Assembly: GCA_000151295.1 (NCBI GenBank)
Contig: GG745346.1
Location: 7,605-34,708 of the forward strand
Direction of reading: 5' to 3'
DNA: 27,104 bases
Source of the DNA: Allomyces macrogynus ATCC 38327
Taxonomy: Eukaryota > Blastocladiomycota > Blastocladiomycetes > Blastocladiales > Blastocladiaceae
The translations under genes and the position numbers were made by a program. Shown here piece after piece: positions 17,281-27,104 of this stretch. The notes under the pieces were generated by a model. It was not told where the DNA came from and ran no database searches. It worked only from the letters and a program-made list of their open reading frames with translations. The first letter of the stretch is position 1; every line of letters starts with the position of its first letter.

Positions 17281-18878
17281 GCTGTGACGCGTCTCCCACA
17301 GGTTTAAAGCATGCTTGTACTGCTGATCATGTTGTCAACCAGCTTCTCCTGTAACCGCTGTGTCGCTTGTTCAAAGCACCAGCGCTAATAACGGCGCGAC
17401 AATACCACTCATTGCATCCAGTTCCAAGTTCTTGCGCACTGTGCTCTACAGTCTTCCAACCATGTTGCCACTGCTGCCCACCCGCCTGCTTGCATGAGTT
17501 AAAGAAAAGGCCCCTTGCAATTGCCGACTTTGCACCATTCAACGAGTCATGGACCCAAATCTGCCCACATTGTCGTTCACATTTACTTGAGCGACAATTC
17601 GCAACCACAAGCACAAGAACAAGGAGAACTTGTCAGTCCTCCAGGACTTGCCTGTGGGCACAGGAAATGGCTTGGTGAAGCAGTTGACACAGAGTGGTAG
17701 TAGAGTACCTGCGCAAGATTCTTTGACCAGCAAAGTTGATGCTGCAACTGTTGTTATCTGTACCCAGCATCATCACAGAGCCAGCCATGACCCTACTCAA
17801 CCACTGTGGCGATCAGAGCAGCAGTGGACCCAAACTGACTTTGGCAATGCGATTTTGTATGAACAGTCAGGCGTGGACAATGGGGCTGATGAGTGAATGC
17901 TGGTCGATTACCAGATGTTGATTGGATTGTAGGACACTTCGTTACTTGAGCAGCCTCAGACAATGAACTGGCTGATTTGCTTGGAGATGTCAACAACTTG
18001 CCCAGCACATCATTTGAGCCATTGCTTCAAGACCAAACCATGACGTCTTGACCAGTTGACATGATCAAGTATCGTGCGACTAGAAACTGGTGGGCCCAAG
18101 CCAGTAATTTTCAATTCTTACAATGACCTTGCCTCCCCTCAACAATGACAGCAAGTGGAGGCCTTGCCACCTCCACCATGAGCTTTGGGACTGCCTCCAC
18201 TGCAAGCAGTTTCTGTTACAATGACATGCTGATGGCCAGTAGCCTGACTGCAATGTGTCTTTTTTTCAGACACATCAGTTGGAGGAGTGATGGCTCCCTG
18301 TGGGATGCGCCTCACTCTGGCAGTGAGACTTATGGCGCACATGTGAGCGTAAAGCCACAATGGCCCGCCTTGGAAAAAACAAAATCCAGAGGCTCGGATG
18401 AGAGAAAACGATGTGAGCCTCATCATTTACCCAACCACCAGACTCTGAGCGGCTTGCTGTGCATGTGCAGGAGGGCGTCATCCAGTCAGAGGCTAGGTGC
18501 ACACAGCATGCAGTGCGCGAGAAATGATAGATTGGTTGACCAAATGGGCGTGCAAGAATGGATCGTCAGTCAGATCCAGGCTGGAGCAGGTGCTTTGGAA
18601 ATGAACAAGGCACAAGCCTATCAACTGACCATGTTTGGTGCATGGTTCATCAAGCAAATGTGAACGCGCTGGTGGTCGTTCACATAACAGAAAATGAAAT
18701 GCGGTTCTAGAGGCTGTTTTGAAGGCAGTTGCATATGCTGGTGAGCAAAAACTAGCACTGCAAGGGCATTTGTGAGTTTGGCGGCACCACACGTGCTAGC
18801 ACCTTCCAACTCAACATCTCAATGTTGTTTCCCACCACCAGTTTGAGCCTCAGCTGCATTTTCAATGTAGTTCCCCTG

Positions 18879-18894
18879 CCCCCCCCCCCCCCCC
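18879..18894 (+). repeat. Poly-C run of 16
   Basis: Sixteen consecutive C lie in CpG-poor DNA. Length may be unstable or misassembled. Confidence 0.85.
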
Positions 18895-20168
18895 ACACAT
18901 CAAAAACCTCTCCAATGTTGAAGTTTGACTGTCAGCTGCCTGGGCCCTGTTTTTTTGGAATATAGGCACCCCTGGATTTTGGGCCTGAACTGCTGTGCTG
19001 TGAGCGATGAGATATCATCCAGTGATGCTGAGCTGCAAGCTGGTCAGAGTGACCAAGTTTGCATCACAAGACTGCAAAGGGGCGCTTTGATCCGTTTCTG
19101 CTTTGATAGCCACAATCAAAAATTAAACGAGATCGCCTTCTATGTACACATTCACGTTGATGATAGCTGAGCGACGTTTATTGCCCTTTCTCTGGTCAGG
19201 AGTGCAAGGTGCAGACCCATGCAATGTCTGCCCTTGCTGTGAAGTCAATGGCCCAATTGCTTTCATTCGTCACTGTTCTTCCGGCTTCATTCATGTTCAC
19301 GTTCAAGTTATTCCCCAACAGAATCAACAATGTGGCAGTTTGGTGTGCAACAAGCGAATTTTTTATAGCATTGTTGTGACAGCTCAGTGTCAGATGCACA
19401 CCCTCAAATACTTAGTTGGTCCCTTTCCTTTCAGAAGCGCATGGTGCAGGCGAACAAGTCAGCCATGCAATCTCTATCTTGGCAGCGAATGGTTGGGCCT
19501 GATTGATTTCACTGGGAAGGCAGAGTCGTTGTGAACAACCATGGAACACTGCATAAGTTTCAGGCAACAAGGTTGACCTCATGCGTCCCTTTTAGCGGGT
19601 TCTTGGCAGTGTTTTGGTGCTGGGTGGTTGAGCTCTTGGGATTGGCCCCTTGAAGCAGAATGGGCGAGCATTGCCCAAATACCCAGAAAATATAGTCCTG
19701 TGAATGTGTTGGCGGCTTTTGTCGATTTCATCTCCATAACAAATGGGACAGGCCATTCCCGACTCTCACAGCATTGCTGGTTTTTGTTCCTGAAAACGGA
19801 TACCTAGATGCAGTGCGCTGTGAGTCATGTGCCTGTTTGAAAGGACCTGCCATCGTTGCTGCGCAAGAAATCCAAGTGCCACAGGCTCAGAGCAAGCAGC
19901 ACATGCCTCTCGTTGAGTGGCAAGAATGACGAGCTGGCACATGGTGACCAAAGATCAAAGGTAAATAAATAGCTCCACCATTTCCGCTTGATACAAGACT
20001 TTGTTTGCGAACATGGACGACCCAGGGCGAACGGACAAGGATGATGGGTTGGGAGCACAATCCAATCCATGACCACTGTGACTGCAGCAATTCTGGTTGC
20101 AAAAAACTGAAATCCCTTGCGCATCATCTACACTCTTCCCTGCGGATCCAAAACTTCACAATCCGCGC

Positions 20169-21064
20169 TTACTCGGTCTTCATGCGCGGCGTCAACACAA
20201 CGCGCAGCTGCCCCGCAGCCTCGCCCTCCTCATTGACAAGGTCAAACCACCGGTCAATCGCGGCACCGATGAGCTGCTCGACCTGAACGCGCGCGCGACC
20301 AATCAACGTGTGGGCCAAGACCGAGTTGGCTTCCCAGACTTCCAGCACAATCTCGTCGGCAGGCGCGACATCGGGCTCGGCGTCCTCGGGAATTAGCGGG
20401 ACCGTGACCTGGTGGTTGAAGACGGCGTCGGGGCCCGTGTTTGACAGGCACGGCGTCTCGAGCCGCGTGTGCGTACCGGCAAGAATCACGACAAACGGGT
20501 CAATCGACGAGAAGGTGTCGGACTTGTCGGGCAGTTCGCGCGCCTCAACTATGGAGCAGCGCGCGGTGCAGGGAAATGATGAGTGTCGCGCTCACGCGGA
20601 AACCTGGGGAGAATGGCGGGCGAAGCGAAGAACAGCGTACCAATGTCGACCATCACGCTCTCAATCGTCTCGACCACGGGGTTCGCGAGCTCGGGCGGCG
20701 TGGCGGGCGCTGCTTCGGCCTCGGCGTCGTCATCGGCAACGGCTGCGGGCTCCGACGGCTCCTCGTTGCCCGTAGGGTAGAGCGCCATGACCGCGTTCGG
20801 GTCATCGGCGACGATCGGGGCCGCAACAGCCGGAACGACGGGCGCCGGCGCGGGCACGCCGTAGCCGGGGGCAGCGACAGCGACCGGTGCAGCGTAGCCG
20901 GGTGCGGCGTAGGCACCGGCCGGTTGCTGCGAGTACGTGGGTTGCGACGGGTAGGCGACGGGCTGCGGCTGCTGCTGGTATGTGGGCTGCGACGGGTAGG
21001 ACTGCGGCTGCTGCTGCGCAAAGGCCGGCTTGTACGGGTACGACGAGTTGTTGCGGTAGTCCAT
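20169..21064 (-). CDS. C2-domain protein with Pro/Gln/Ala-rich N-terminus
   Basis: Two exons, 21064-20641 and 20548-20169, give 267 residues. The 92-base intron (20640-20549) has GTACGC and TAG ends and joins MVDI to VEARELPDKSDT, rebuilding the first C2 strand. The start is ATG in ACCATGG context. Residues 1-90 are low complexity with SYPSQPTYQQQPQ-type repeats, then an Ala/Pro stretch; residues 100-135 are acidic. The C2 domain (about 137-255) shows ARELPDKSDT...SIDPFVVI, DEIVLEVWEAN and HTLIGRARV. C2 domains bind membranes, often with calcium; the loop Asp residues DKSD and IDPF are present, but whether calcium is bound is not clear. I infer a peripheral membrane or trafficking adaptor. 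It lies 550 bases downstream of the aminopeptidase in the same orientation. Confidence 0.82.
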
Positions 21065-21617
21065 GGTAATGATGCTCGCTGGTGCGCTGTGCAAGAAGAT
21101 GTTGGTTGCTGGGGAGAGAAAGAGCACGCGCGGGTCAGCGCATTGATTTTAAGACCTGTGCGCGCCACGTAAGCCGCGAGGTCGGCACAGGCAGTCGAGC
21201 ACGTTGCAGGCGCTGAACATGAGGTTCGTGATGGAGTGCGTCGCCGTGCGGGGGGTCCGGAATGCTGTTGCTGCGGTGGAAAACGGATGGAAAACGACTA
21301 AGGTGGCGCGGCTGTTGATGCTCACCACGCCAGCCAGCCAGCACGTTGGACGGGCGGAAATCGGCTGTGTTGTCAGTTGTGCCTGATTGATTCGATTGAT
21401 TTGGTGCCCAGGCCGCCCTAGCGCGACAAATGCCCAAACCCCGACTTCCACGAAAAGCTCACGCGCGTCCATGAAATGAAATCTGAACCGATTTCACTGC
21501 TAACACAAAAACACAAACTAGACTGGCAGGACCTCAAGTGGACCCCCCTGACGCACAGCACCGCCACGTCACGACCGACACACACCACTTCAAGGTCGAG
21601 GTACTCGCTCCGATGAC
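21065..21617. other. Intergenic region between C2 and aminopeptidase genes
   Basis: This should hold the aminopeptidase 3' flank and the C2 gene promoter. On the minus strand, about 40 bases before the C2 ATG, TTCTCTCCCCAGCA (about 21120-21107) looks like a 3' splice site and may end a leader intron. No coding sequence is evident. Confidence 0.4.
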
Positions 21618-24600
21618 TTAGTTCTGCACGTTATCCGCGAGCCACGCCTGAACGGGCGCGCGGTCGCGCTCGAGCCAAGCGGCCTGCGCGCGAATCTTCT
21701 CAAGCGTCTGCATCAGCGCGCGGTCCACGGCCTTGGTGTCCTTGCCGGCAAAGAAACCCTCGACCTCGGTTTCGGCAAACTCGGCCGACGCAAAGTCGCC
21801 GGCAATCGCCACGCAGTGCGCGAGCAGCGACAGCGACTGCTGGTACCGCGCGTAGAGCTCGTCCCAGCGCTGCTGGACAAACTTCCACGCCAGGGCGCGG
21901 CCACCGGCACGCGCGTTTGCGGCAACGGAACGCAGCGGGTACATGACGTCTTGCGGGCGAACCTTGGACTCGTCCATGGCGTACTCGAGCAGGCCAGCGA
22001 GCAGCGTCGAGTCCTGCACGTGGCCGAGCGCGCCGAGCGCAGCCAGACGCTGGTCCATGGGCGTCGACTCGTTTTCCCAGATGGCCTTGACGGCCTCGAG
22101 CTCGGCCGAGTGCGGCTCGCCGCCCTTAGCCGCGGGCGAGACCGACGAGTGGCGCAGCACAATCGCGTAGACGGCGCCGCGCAAGTTCGGGTGAATCGCG
22201 TGCGTGTCACCCTGAATAAAGCGAGCGAACCGCGCCTTGGCCTGCGCAACGAGCTCCTTGTCGCCGGCCATACCGGCCTGGCCAATGGCCAGCTGGCGCT
22301 TGAGCCCGTCGAGGTGCGATTCGCCGTCGGGGTACTCCCAGCCCATGGCGTGCGCCGTGGGCGCAAAAATCGACCTCTGCAGCGCCGCGAGCTGATCGGC
22401 AACGGGCTCGGGCTCCATGGCCCAGACCGTCTTGACCTGCGAGAGCTTAGCAGCGATCGCTTCGAGCACAATGTACTCTTGCTCGCCCTTGAAGTGCGAG
22501 AGCAGGGCCAACGCGTCGACCGTCGACGAGTACCCGGCCGCGGCCAGAGCAAACACGTCGCTCACGAGACCGACACGATCAGCCGTGGGCACAAGACCGT
22601 GCTCGACGGCCTCGCCGAGGCGCGCAAGATCGGCGGCCGCGTACTGCACGCGGTAGAAATTGGCCTGGTCGAGGTTGAGCTTGTAGAAGTCGACGGGCAC
22701 GGCCGTCGGCTTGGCGGGCAGCGCAAACGTGCCCTCCTTCTGCTTGAGCACGGCCGACGCCGAGTTGGTGGGCTCGCCGCCAACGTAAGGCGCCAGCGGG
22801 CACCACCAGACCGTCTCGTCCTCGTCAGCCGTCGCGTCGCCCGTCGACAGGAACCGCGCCTGCTTGACCGTCACGGCGTTGCCCTGGCGCTCGGCCGAGA
22901 TGACGGGGTAACCAACCTTCTGCGTCCACAGCGCCATAAACTGACCGACGTCCATGCCCGACGCTTCCGAAAGCGCAGCCCACAGATCGGTCGTCGCGGC
23001 GTTGCGGTACTTGAACCGCTGAATGTACTTGCGCACGCCGGCCAGGAACACGTCCTCGGTGAGCCACGACGAGAGCATGCGAATCACCGACGCGCCCTTG
23101 GAGTAGGAAATGGCGTCAAAAATTTGCGAAATCTCGGAGGGGGCCTTGACGGGCACCTCGATCGGGTGCGAAGACCGCAGCGCGTCGAGCGTCAGGGCGC
23201 GTGCCATGTCGTCGCCAACAAACGCGACAAACGAGTGCCATTCCGGGAACAGGTGCCGCGCAATCGCGAGCCAGCCAACGTACGTGGCAAAGCCCTCGTT
23301 GAGCCACAACTCGTTCCACCATTGCCTACAGGTCCGAAGTGAACGTCAGTCAGTCGCCAAGCTTTTCCCTGGAGAAACCCTGAATCGCGAATTCCCAGCG
23401 TACATGGTGACGAGGTTGCCAAACCACTGATGCGCGAGCTCGTGCGCAACCACGTAGGCGACGCCCTGCTTGGCGCGCGCCGTCGACGTCTTGTCGTCAA
23501 AGAGCACGTAGACAGTGCGGTACGTGACCAGACCCCAGTTCTCCATGGCACCGGCCGAGAAATCGGGCACGGCAATCATGTCCATTTTCTAGCAGCAAAA
23601 CCAGTGAGTTCGCGAGAACGGCTAAAAGTGGCAAAGGACGAGGAAGAACGTACGGGGAGCGGGTAAGGCTCACCAAAGACGGCTGAGAAGTACTCGAGAA
23701 TGCGCACGGCGCAGCCAAGAGCAAACTTGCCCTGGCTTGAGAGGCCGCGCGACGTGTAGACGCGCACGGTCACCTGGTTGGGCAGAGCCGGGCAGTTGGG
23801 CGCGGTCTTGGCCTCGATGTACTCGAAGTCGCCGACGGCCATGGCGAGCAGCTACGGTGATGGAAAGAGAAACGCGTCAGATCACGGCACGGAGACAATT
23901 CTACGGCCAGAGAGCACGTGCGTAGGTTGACATGACGGGCGTGCGCGCAAACTTGACCGTCTTGTGCGAGGCGAGCGTCGGGTGCCCGTCCTCAGAGAGA
24001 ACGTTCATGTTCGACAGGGCAGACAGGTCCTTTTGTACGTTCAAGATCACGTCAAACGTGGCTTTGAGCGCCGGCTCGTCCCAGCACGGGAAGCAGCGGC
24101 GCGCGTCGGTCGCTTCGAATTGCGTCACGACCATGTGCCTTGTCGTGACGAGAACAAAACGTCGCGCGACGAGACGGAGAGTCAGATCATGAAGCGCAGC
24201 ATACGGCAGAGAAAAGCTATGGGACAGTACTTTTTGGTGCCGTCCGGGTCAGCGTATGACGACCGGTAGAATCCGGCCATCTTGTCATTGTGGATGCCCT
24301 GGAACTCGATCGTGACGCGAGCCTGCGCGTCGGCAGGCAGTTCCTGGTCGAAATGCAGAGTCGCTTGCTGCAGCTTCTCGTCAAAGGTGATGCTCGATAC
24401 GGGCAGGGTCGACTCGGTCTTGATGCGCGTCAGCTGCACGCGCGCGGCCTTGATGTCAAGCTCGTGTGCGTTGACGACAATCGTCGAGGTGGCGTGCACA
24501 ATCTTGACGTCGGCGTGCACGATGCCGTCGAATGTAAAGGACTCGAGGTCGGGCGTCAGCTCGAGCGTGTAGTGCTCGGGCACGACCGTGGCCGGCAGGA

Positions 24601-24649
24601 TCTCGCGGCCGCTCGCGGCAGCAGCAGCAGCGCCGTCGGTGAAGCACAT
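21618..24649 (-). CDS. M1-family zinc aminopeptidase, puromycin-sensitive type
   Basis: Five exons are 24649-24231, 24138-23922, 23851-23654, 23588-23404 and 23325-21618. They total 2727 bases, or 908 residues, close to the roughly 900 usual for NPEPPS/yeast Aap1-type enzymes. Introns are 92, 70, 65 and 78 bases. The second appears to use a GC donor (TAC|GCACGT). The start ATG is in GCCACCATG context. The N-terminal beta domain has [18 protein letters not shown]. The catalytic domain has the exopeptidase motif GAMEN (291-295), HELAH (327-331) and Glu350 in WLNEGF, so the HExxH-18-E zinc site is complete. [10 protein letters not shown] carries the transition-state Tyr region. The rest is the helical ERAP1-like C-terminal domain. 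No signal peptide or membrane segment is seen, so a cytosolic role trimming N-terminal residues from peptides is likely. Confidence 0.95.
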
Positions 24650-24867
24650 GGTGGCGTTGATGTTGGTCGCGGCGATGCAGGCTGCTGGGGGGAGAAGACA
24701 CGCGCGCGGTCGTGGGGAGAGAGAATGGGATCGCGTGTAGGGTGAGGAGCGACGTCGTGGTGGCGGTGGGCAAAGGACCGACTTTAGGCGCGGCCCGACT
24801 GTTTCCTTTTGCTGTTTTGCGTGGGTTTCGTGAGCTCGCGATCACGTGTGCGTGCCGCGCGTCAGTT

Positions 24868-25212
24868 TCAGGTTTCGCCGGGTTTCGCTTCGCATCCATG
24901 TGTTATCCTTGCCGTGTCGGGGCGCGTCGTCCTTGGCAACGTCGTCAAGGAACAGAGCAAGAACGCACCTTGACCGCCGGCATCCGTGCTGGTCTTGGTG
25001 AGCGCTGTGCCTTGGGACGGCGGGGACGGCACGAGCAGGCGTGACACGACGGCGGCGAGGACGACGACCACAGCAATCATGGCCCACGTCCATTGCGACC
25101 ATGAAGATGCTGGTGGCCGCGTCTTGGGGGAAGTCGGCGAGCGGTGGCTGCCGGGACGCGCATCTTTGGTGTACCTGTGGTCGCGGCTGGCGGCACGATT
25201 CGTGATCGCCAT
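24868..25212 (-). CDS. Small single-pass membrane protein, unidentified
   Basis: An ATG in the strong context CCACCATGG (25212-25210) opens a frame whose first 70 residues look real. A basic, Arg/Ser/Thr-rich head of about 45 residues is followed by one hydrophobic segment (WAMIAVVVVLAAVVSRLLV, about 47-65) and a short polar tail. A GTGCGT donor at 24968-24963 suggests the frame is spliced there and that the listed 3' end (24868) is not the true one. The layout of short basic N-terminus and C-terminal anchor recalls RAMP4/SERP-type ER proteins, but similarity is weak and this is a guess. It lies upstream of the aminopeptidase on the same strand with about 220 bases between. Confidence 0.35.
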   Translation of the reverse strand: MAITNRAASRDHRYTKDARPGSHRSPTSPKTRPPASSWSQWTWAMIAVVVVLAAVVSRLLVPSPPSQGTALTKTSTDAGGQGAFLLCSLTTLPRTTRPDTARITHGCEAKPGET

Positions 25213-26265
25213 GGTGGGCAGCCTCAGCGTGCTGTCAGATCTGGCGTCCTGTCGCAAAATGGGAGGATGGGTTGCATGGCCAGCCGACAATGCAGACAGG
25301 CATGTGTCTTGTGCAGTCCTTCAACCAAGCACCATCACATTGATGCTTCTTTCTCAATACATCCAGGCGGCTAGACCTGGCCACCATGATTAGTGTTCGT
25401 GCTCTCTTGGCGTGCAAATCATGTAGACCTGAGATCCTTGCACCAACACGACTACCACTGGATTGGCTTGCTCCACCTGCTCTCCTGGAGTTAAGTTGGA
25501 GAAGGACGACTCCAAGCTTGCCCTCAGGCTCACTTGCATCCTGTTGTCATCATTAGTCTTCTCCACCAGTTTCAGTTTGTCAAGTGGTCTTGGTTGCTTC
25601 GAAATCGGTTCATGCATAGGTGTTTTGGTTTCCCCCCCAGCTGCCCATCAATGACAAGGCACAACCGCGTAAATTCCCGCCAGCCAACGCGCATGGAGCT
25701 CAGTCGACCGACTCAAGCTGGCGAAGGCCCAGATCGCTGATGTGATGTGATATCTGGTTTATATCCAGTCTGGTGTGCTGCGCTGGGGATCTGAAGGAAG
25801 CAACCAAGACATGGAAGCAGACAACTTGGAGCCAGGAGAGCGGATCCGTTCTGACGCGGACGTCTCTCGAGAAACCTAACCTCGAGCCAGGTTGTGCATC
25901 CAGAGCGGCCGCGCCACGCTGCGCCCGTTGTCAAGCCCCCGCAGCGCTTCGAGGCGCGCGACGCCTAACAATCATTCGGTGCCTTTGCGCAACGGCCGGG
26001 CAGCGGCCCGCGCCCGACCGGCTCATATAACTGGCCGCCGTCCCGTCGCTCCTGGCCAACTTGCACATCCGACCGACCACGTCGCCAACAAGGACCAGCT
26101 GACGCTCGCTACACCCTAGCTCGCTTGCTCGCCCGCTGCGCACTTGCCTGCCCGCCCGCCGAGAGTTGCGCTTCTCGCCCGTTTAGGAGCTTGGCGTAAT
26201 TTCGCCCCGGCTGCACTGTTTGCACCAACACCCGCACCCACCCAAGTCCCAACCAACCGTCACCA
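25213..26265. other. Intergenic region with divergent promoters
   Basis: The flanking genes diverge. A TATA-like CATATAA at 26024-26030 lies about 240 bases before the plus-strand start and may serve that gene if the leader is long. A 75-codon minus frame (25617-25390) starting MHEPISKQPRPL shows no family I know and sits in DNA with fewer CpG; I do not call it a gene. A pyrimidine run with seven C is at about 25632-25638. Confidence 0.35.
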
Positions 26266-27104
26266 ATGTCGGGCCCCGGCTCGCCCGCGACCTCGGCCAT
26301 GTCGCCGCCGCCGCCGCAGGCTGCGTCGCCCGCGCCGTCGCGTGCATCGATGCTCGCGCCGATTGCGCTCAAGAACGCGTGGAAGCAGCACCTCGCCATT
26401 GCCGACGCTAACGCGACGGAGGCCAGCAAGGCCTACGCCTGGCAGCCGCAGTCAGTTCCCTTGACGCCGCGCAACCACCTGCAGCTGCTGCGCTATGTCC
26501 CGGGCCAGCCGCCGACGCCGCTCTACAAGCCCGAGTCGGGCCTGCAGGTGCTCTTGCGGTTTGGATCGCCGGCAAAGTACATTGGCACCGAGCAGGACGG
26601 CGTGCTGCGCGTCGTGAGCGCGCCCAACTCGTTTTGCGTGTGGACGATGCAGGTGCGTTTTTATTGCTTTCTTCTCATTTTGTCCTCTTTTTTTTTATCG
26701 CGAGTTGTTCTTCGCGTTCGCGGGTTTCTTCTGTCCCTGTGCGGTGGATGCTGGTGTTGGCAAAGTCGGGTTGCCTTTGCCTTTCCTTCGGCGTCTTGGC
26801 GAAGGACCGCACCGCAGCGCCCCGCAGCCCGCGCCACTCCGCTTCCGGTGCCTTCAACAGCACCACCAACGACGAGCGGCCACCAGCGCACCACCGCACC
26901 TGCGTCAGCACGCACTTCGACAACAACCTTTTCCCCTGTTGCGCCCGCTGACCGCTTCGCCGCGCCATGCCCGCCCCCCTTATGTACCTCTCCTAGGCCT
27001 TTGAAGGCGGCTTCTTCTCGCTCACGCACCCGACCAAGAAGCTGCTCGTCACCAAGGACGGGTCGCTCGCGCTTGCCGACCTCGACGCCGGCTGGGAGAA
27101 GGAA
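26266..27104 (+). CDS. Possible beta-trefoil (fascin-like) protein, 5' part
   Basis: Exon 1 (26266-26652, 129 codons) begins at ATG in CACCAATG context and ends at CAG|GTGCGT. Exon 2 resumes at 26997 after CTCCTAG and is cut by the window end after 36 codons. The 344-base intron is much longer than others here, so an unseen small exon is possible. The protein starts with a Pro/Ala/Ser-rich 25 residues. The later part, RFGSPAKYIGTEQDGVLRVV and then FFSLTHPTKKLLVTKDGSL, has the alternating KY(I/L)G...DG...F(S)L pattern of beta-trefoil repeats as in fascin or related actin-bundling domains. That assignment is pattern-based and uncertain; only part of the fold is visible. Confidence 0.6.
   Translation, partial: MSGPGSPATSAMSPPPPQAASPAPSRASMLAPIALKNAWKQHLAIADANATEASKAYAWQPQSVPLTPRNHLQLLRYVPGQPPTPLYKPESGLQVLLRFGSPAKYIGTEQDGVLRVVSAPNSFCVWTMQVRFYCFLLILSSFFLSRVVLRVRGFLLSLCGGCWCWQSRVAFAFPSASWRRTAPQRPAARATPLPVPSTAPPTTSGHQRTTAPASARTSTTTFSPVAPADRFAAPCPPPLCTSPRPLKAASSRSRTRPRSCSSPRTGRSRLPTSTPAGRR

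Larger units (their letters stand above)
15471..20168. other. 4.7-kb CpG-poor, gene-poor stretch
   Basis: I recognise no host gene here. Base composition, CpG scarcity and abundance of TG and CA words resemble the decayed copia copies rather than the GC-rich genes, so old repeat DNA is the simplest reading. Several open frames of 90-257 codons exist without convincing motifs; the longest is listed separately. Small structures seen are a 40-bp tandem duplication (17201-17280), an 8-bp ATTTGGCG repeat (about 16907-16925) and a poly-C run. The last 150 bases may be 3' flank of the C2 gene. Confidence 0.4.

Noticed and set aside
17912..18050. RNase H-like remnant (DWIVGH... SDNELADLLG)
   Set aside because: Resembles the end of some retroelement RNases H, but it has an internal stop and no supporting motifs upstream; too weak to call.
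18936..18960. Second MITE end (GGGCCCTGTTTTTTTGGAA)
   Set aside because: Resembles the Harbinger-like terminus, but no TTA lies beside it and I found no matching inverted end nearby.
21816..23342. 508-codon plus-strand open frame
   Set aside because: Antisense shadow of the aminopeptidase last exon; high GC removes stops from the opposite strand.

Overview
The window reads as nuclear DNA of a GC-rich eukaryote with short introns. Introns at positions I could resolve are mostly 44-92 bases, with donors of the type GTACGY, GTGCGT or GTATGC; one candidate is 344. One gene encodes a three-DM10 protein of the EFHC1/RIB72 type, a ciliary doublet-microtubule protein, so the organism should make motile flagella. 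With Ty1/copia and Ty3/gypsy elements and fungal-style gene structure, a zoosporic fungus is my best guess, for example a blastocladiomycete such as Allomyces. That placement is inference and was not checked by any search.

Left third (1-8.94 kb): a nest of LTR retrotransposons. A copia 3' end with its LTR (1-465) interrupts a gypsy element (466 to about 3030). The gypsy integrase is itself interrupted by a complete 284-bp mini-LTR element (1908-2191) with identical 65-bp LTRs and a 5-bp target duplication. That element also carries tRNA-like RNA polymerase III A and B boxes and a primer-binding-like site matching the initiator-tRNA anticodon arm. I consider it the most novel object here. Next come a 30/60-bp coding minisatellite (about 3028-3390), an opposed copia LTR fragment (3394-3558), and three decayed copia copies (3558-8936), two on the minus strand and one on the plus strand. 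The old copies have lost most CpG by change to TG/CA, while the copia 3' end at position 1 and the gypsy element keep theirs.

Centre (9.0-13.8 kb): two divergent host genes, a membrane-anchored PhoD-type phosphatase (minus) and the DM10 protein (plus, six exons), separated by about 300 bp. From 13.83 to 20.17 kb I see no convincing host gene. The stretch is mostly CpG-poor, repeat-like DNA and contains a 675-bp Tourist/PIF-Harbinger-like MITE with TTA target duplications, homopolymer runs and a 40-bp tandem duplication.

Right third (20.17-27.1 kb): host genes. On the minus strand are a Pro/Gln/Ala-rich C2-domain protein, an M1 (puromycin-sensitive type) aminopeptidase in five exons, and a small single-pass membrane protein. 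On the plus strand is the 5' part of a gene with a possible beta-trefoil (fascin-like) fold, cut by the window end. The host genes look like unrelated housekeeping and ciliary functions and give no sign of a shared pathway.
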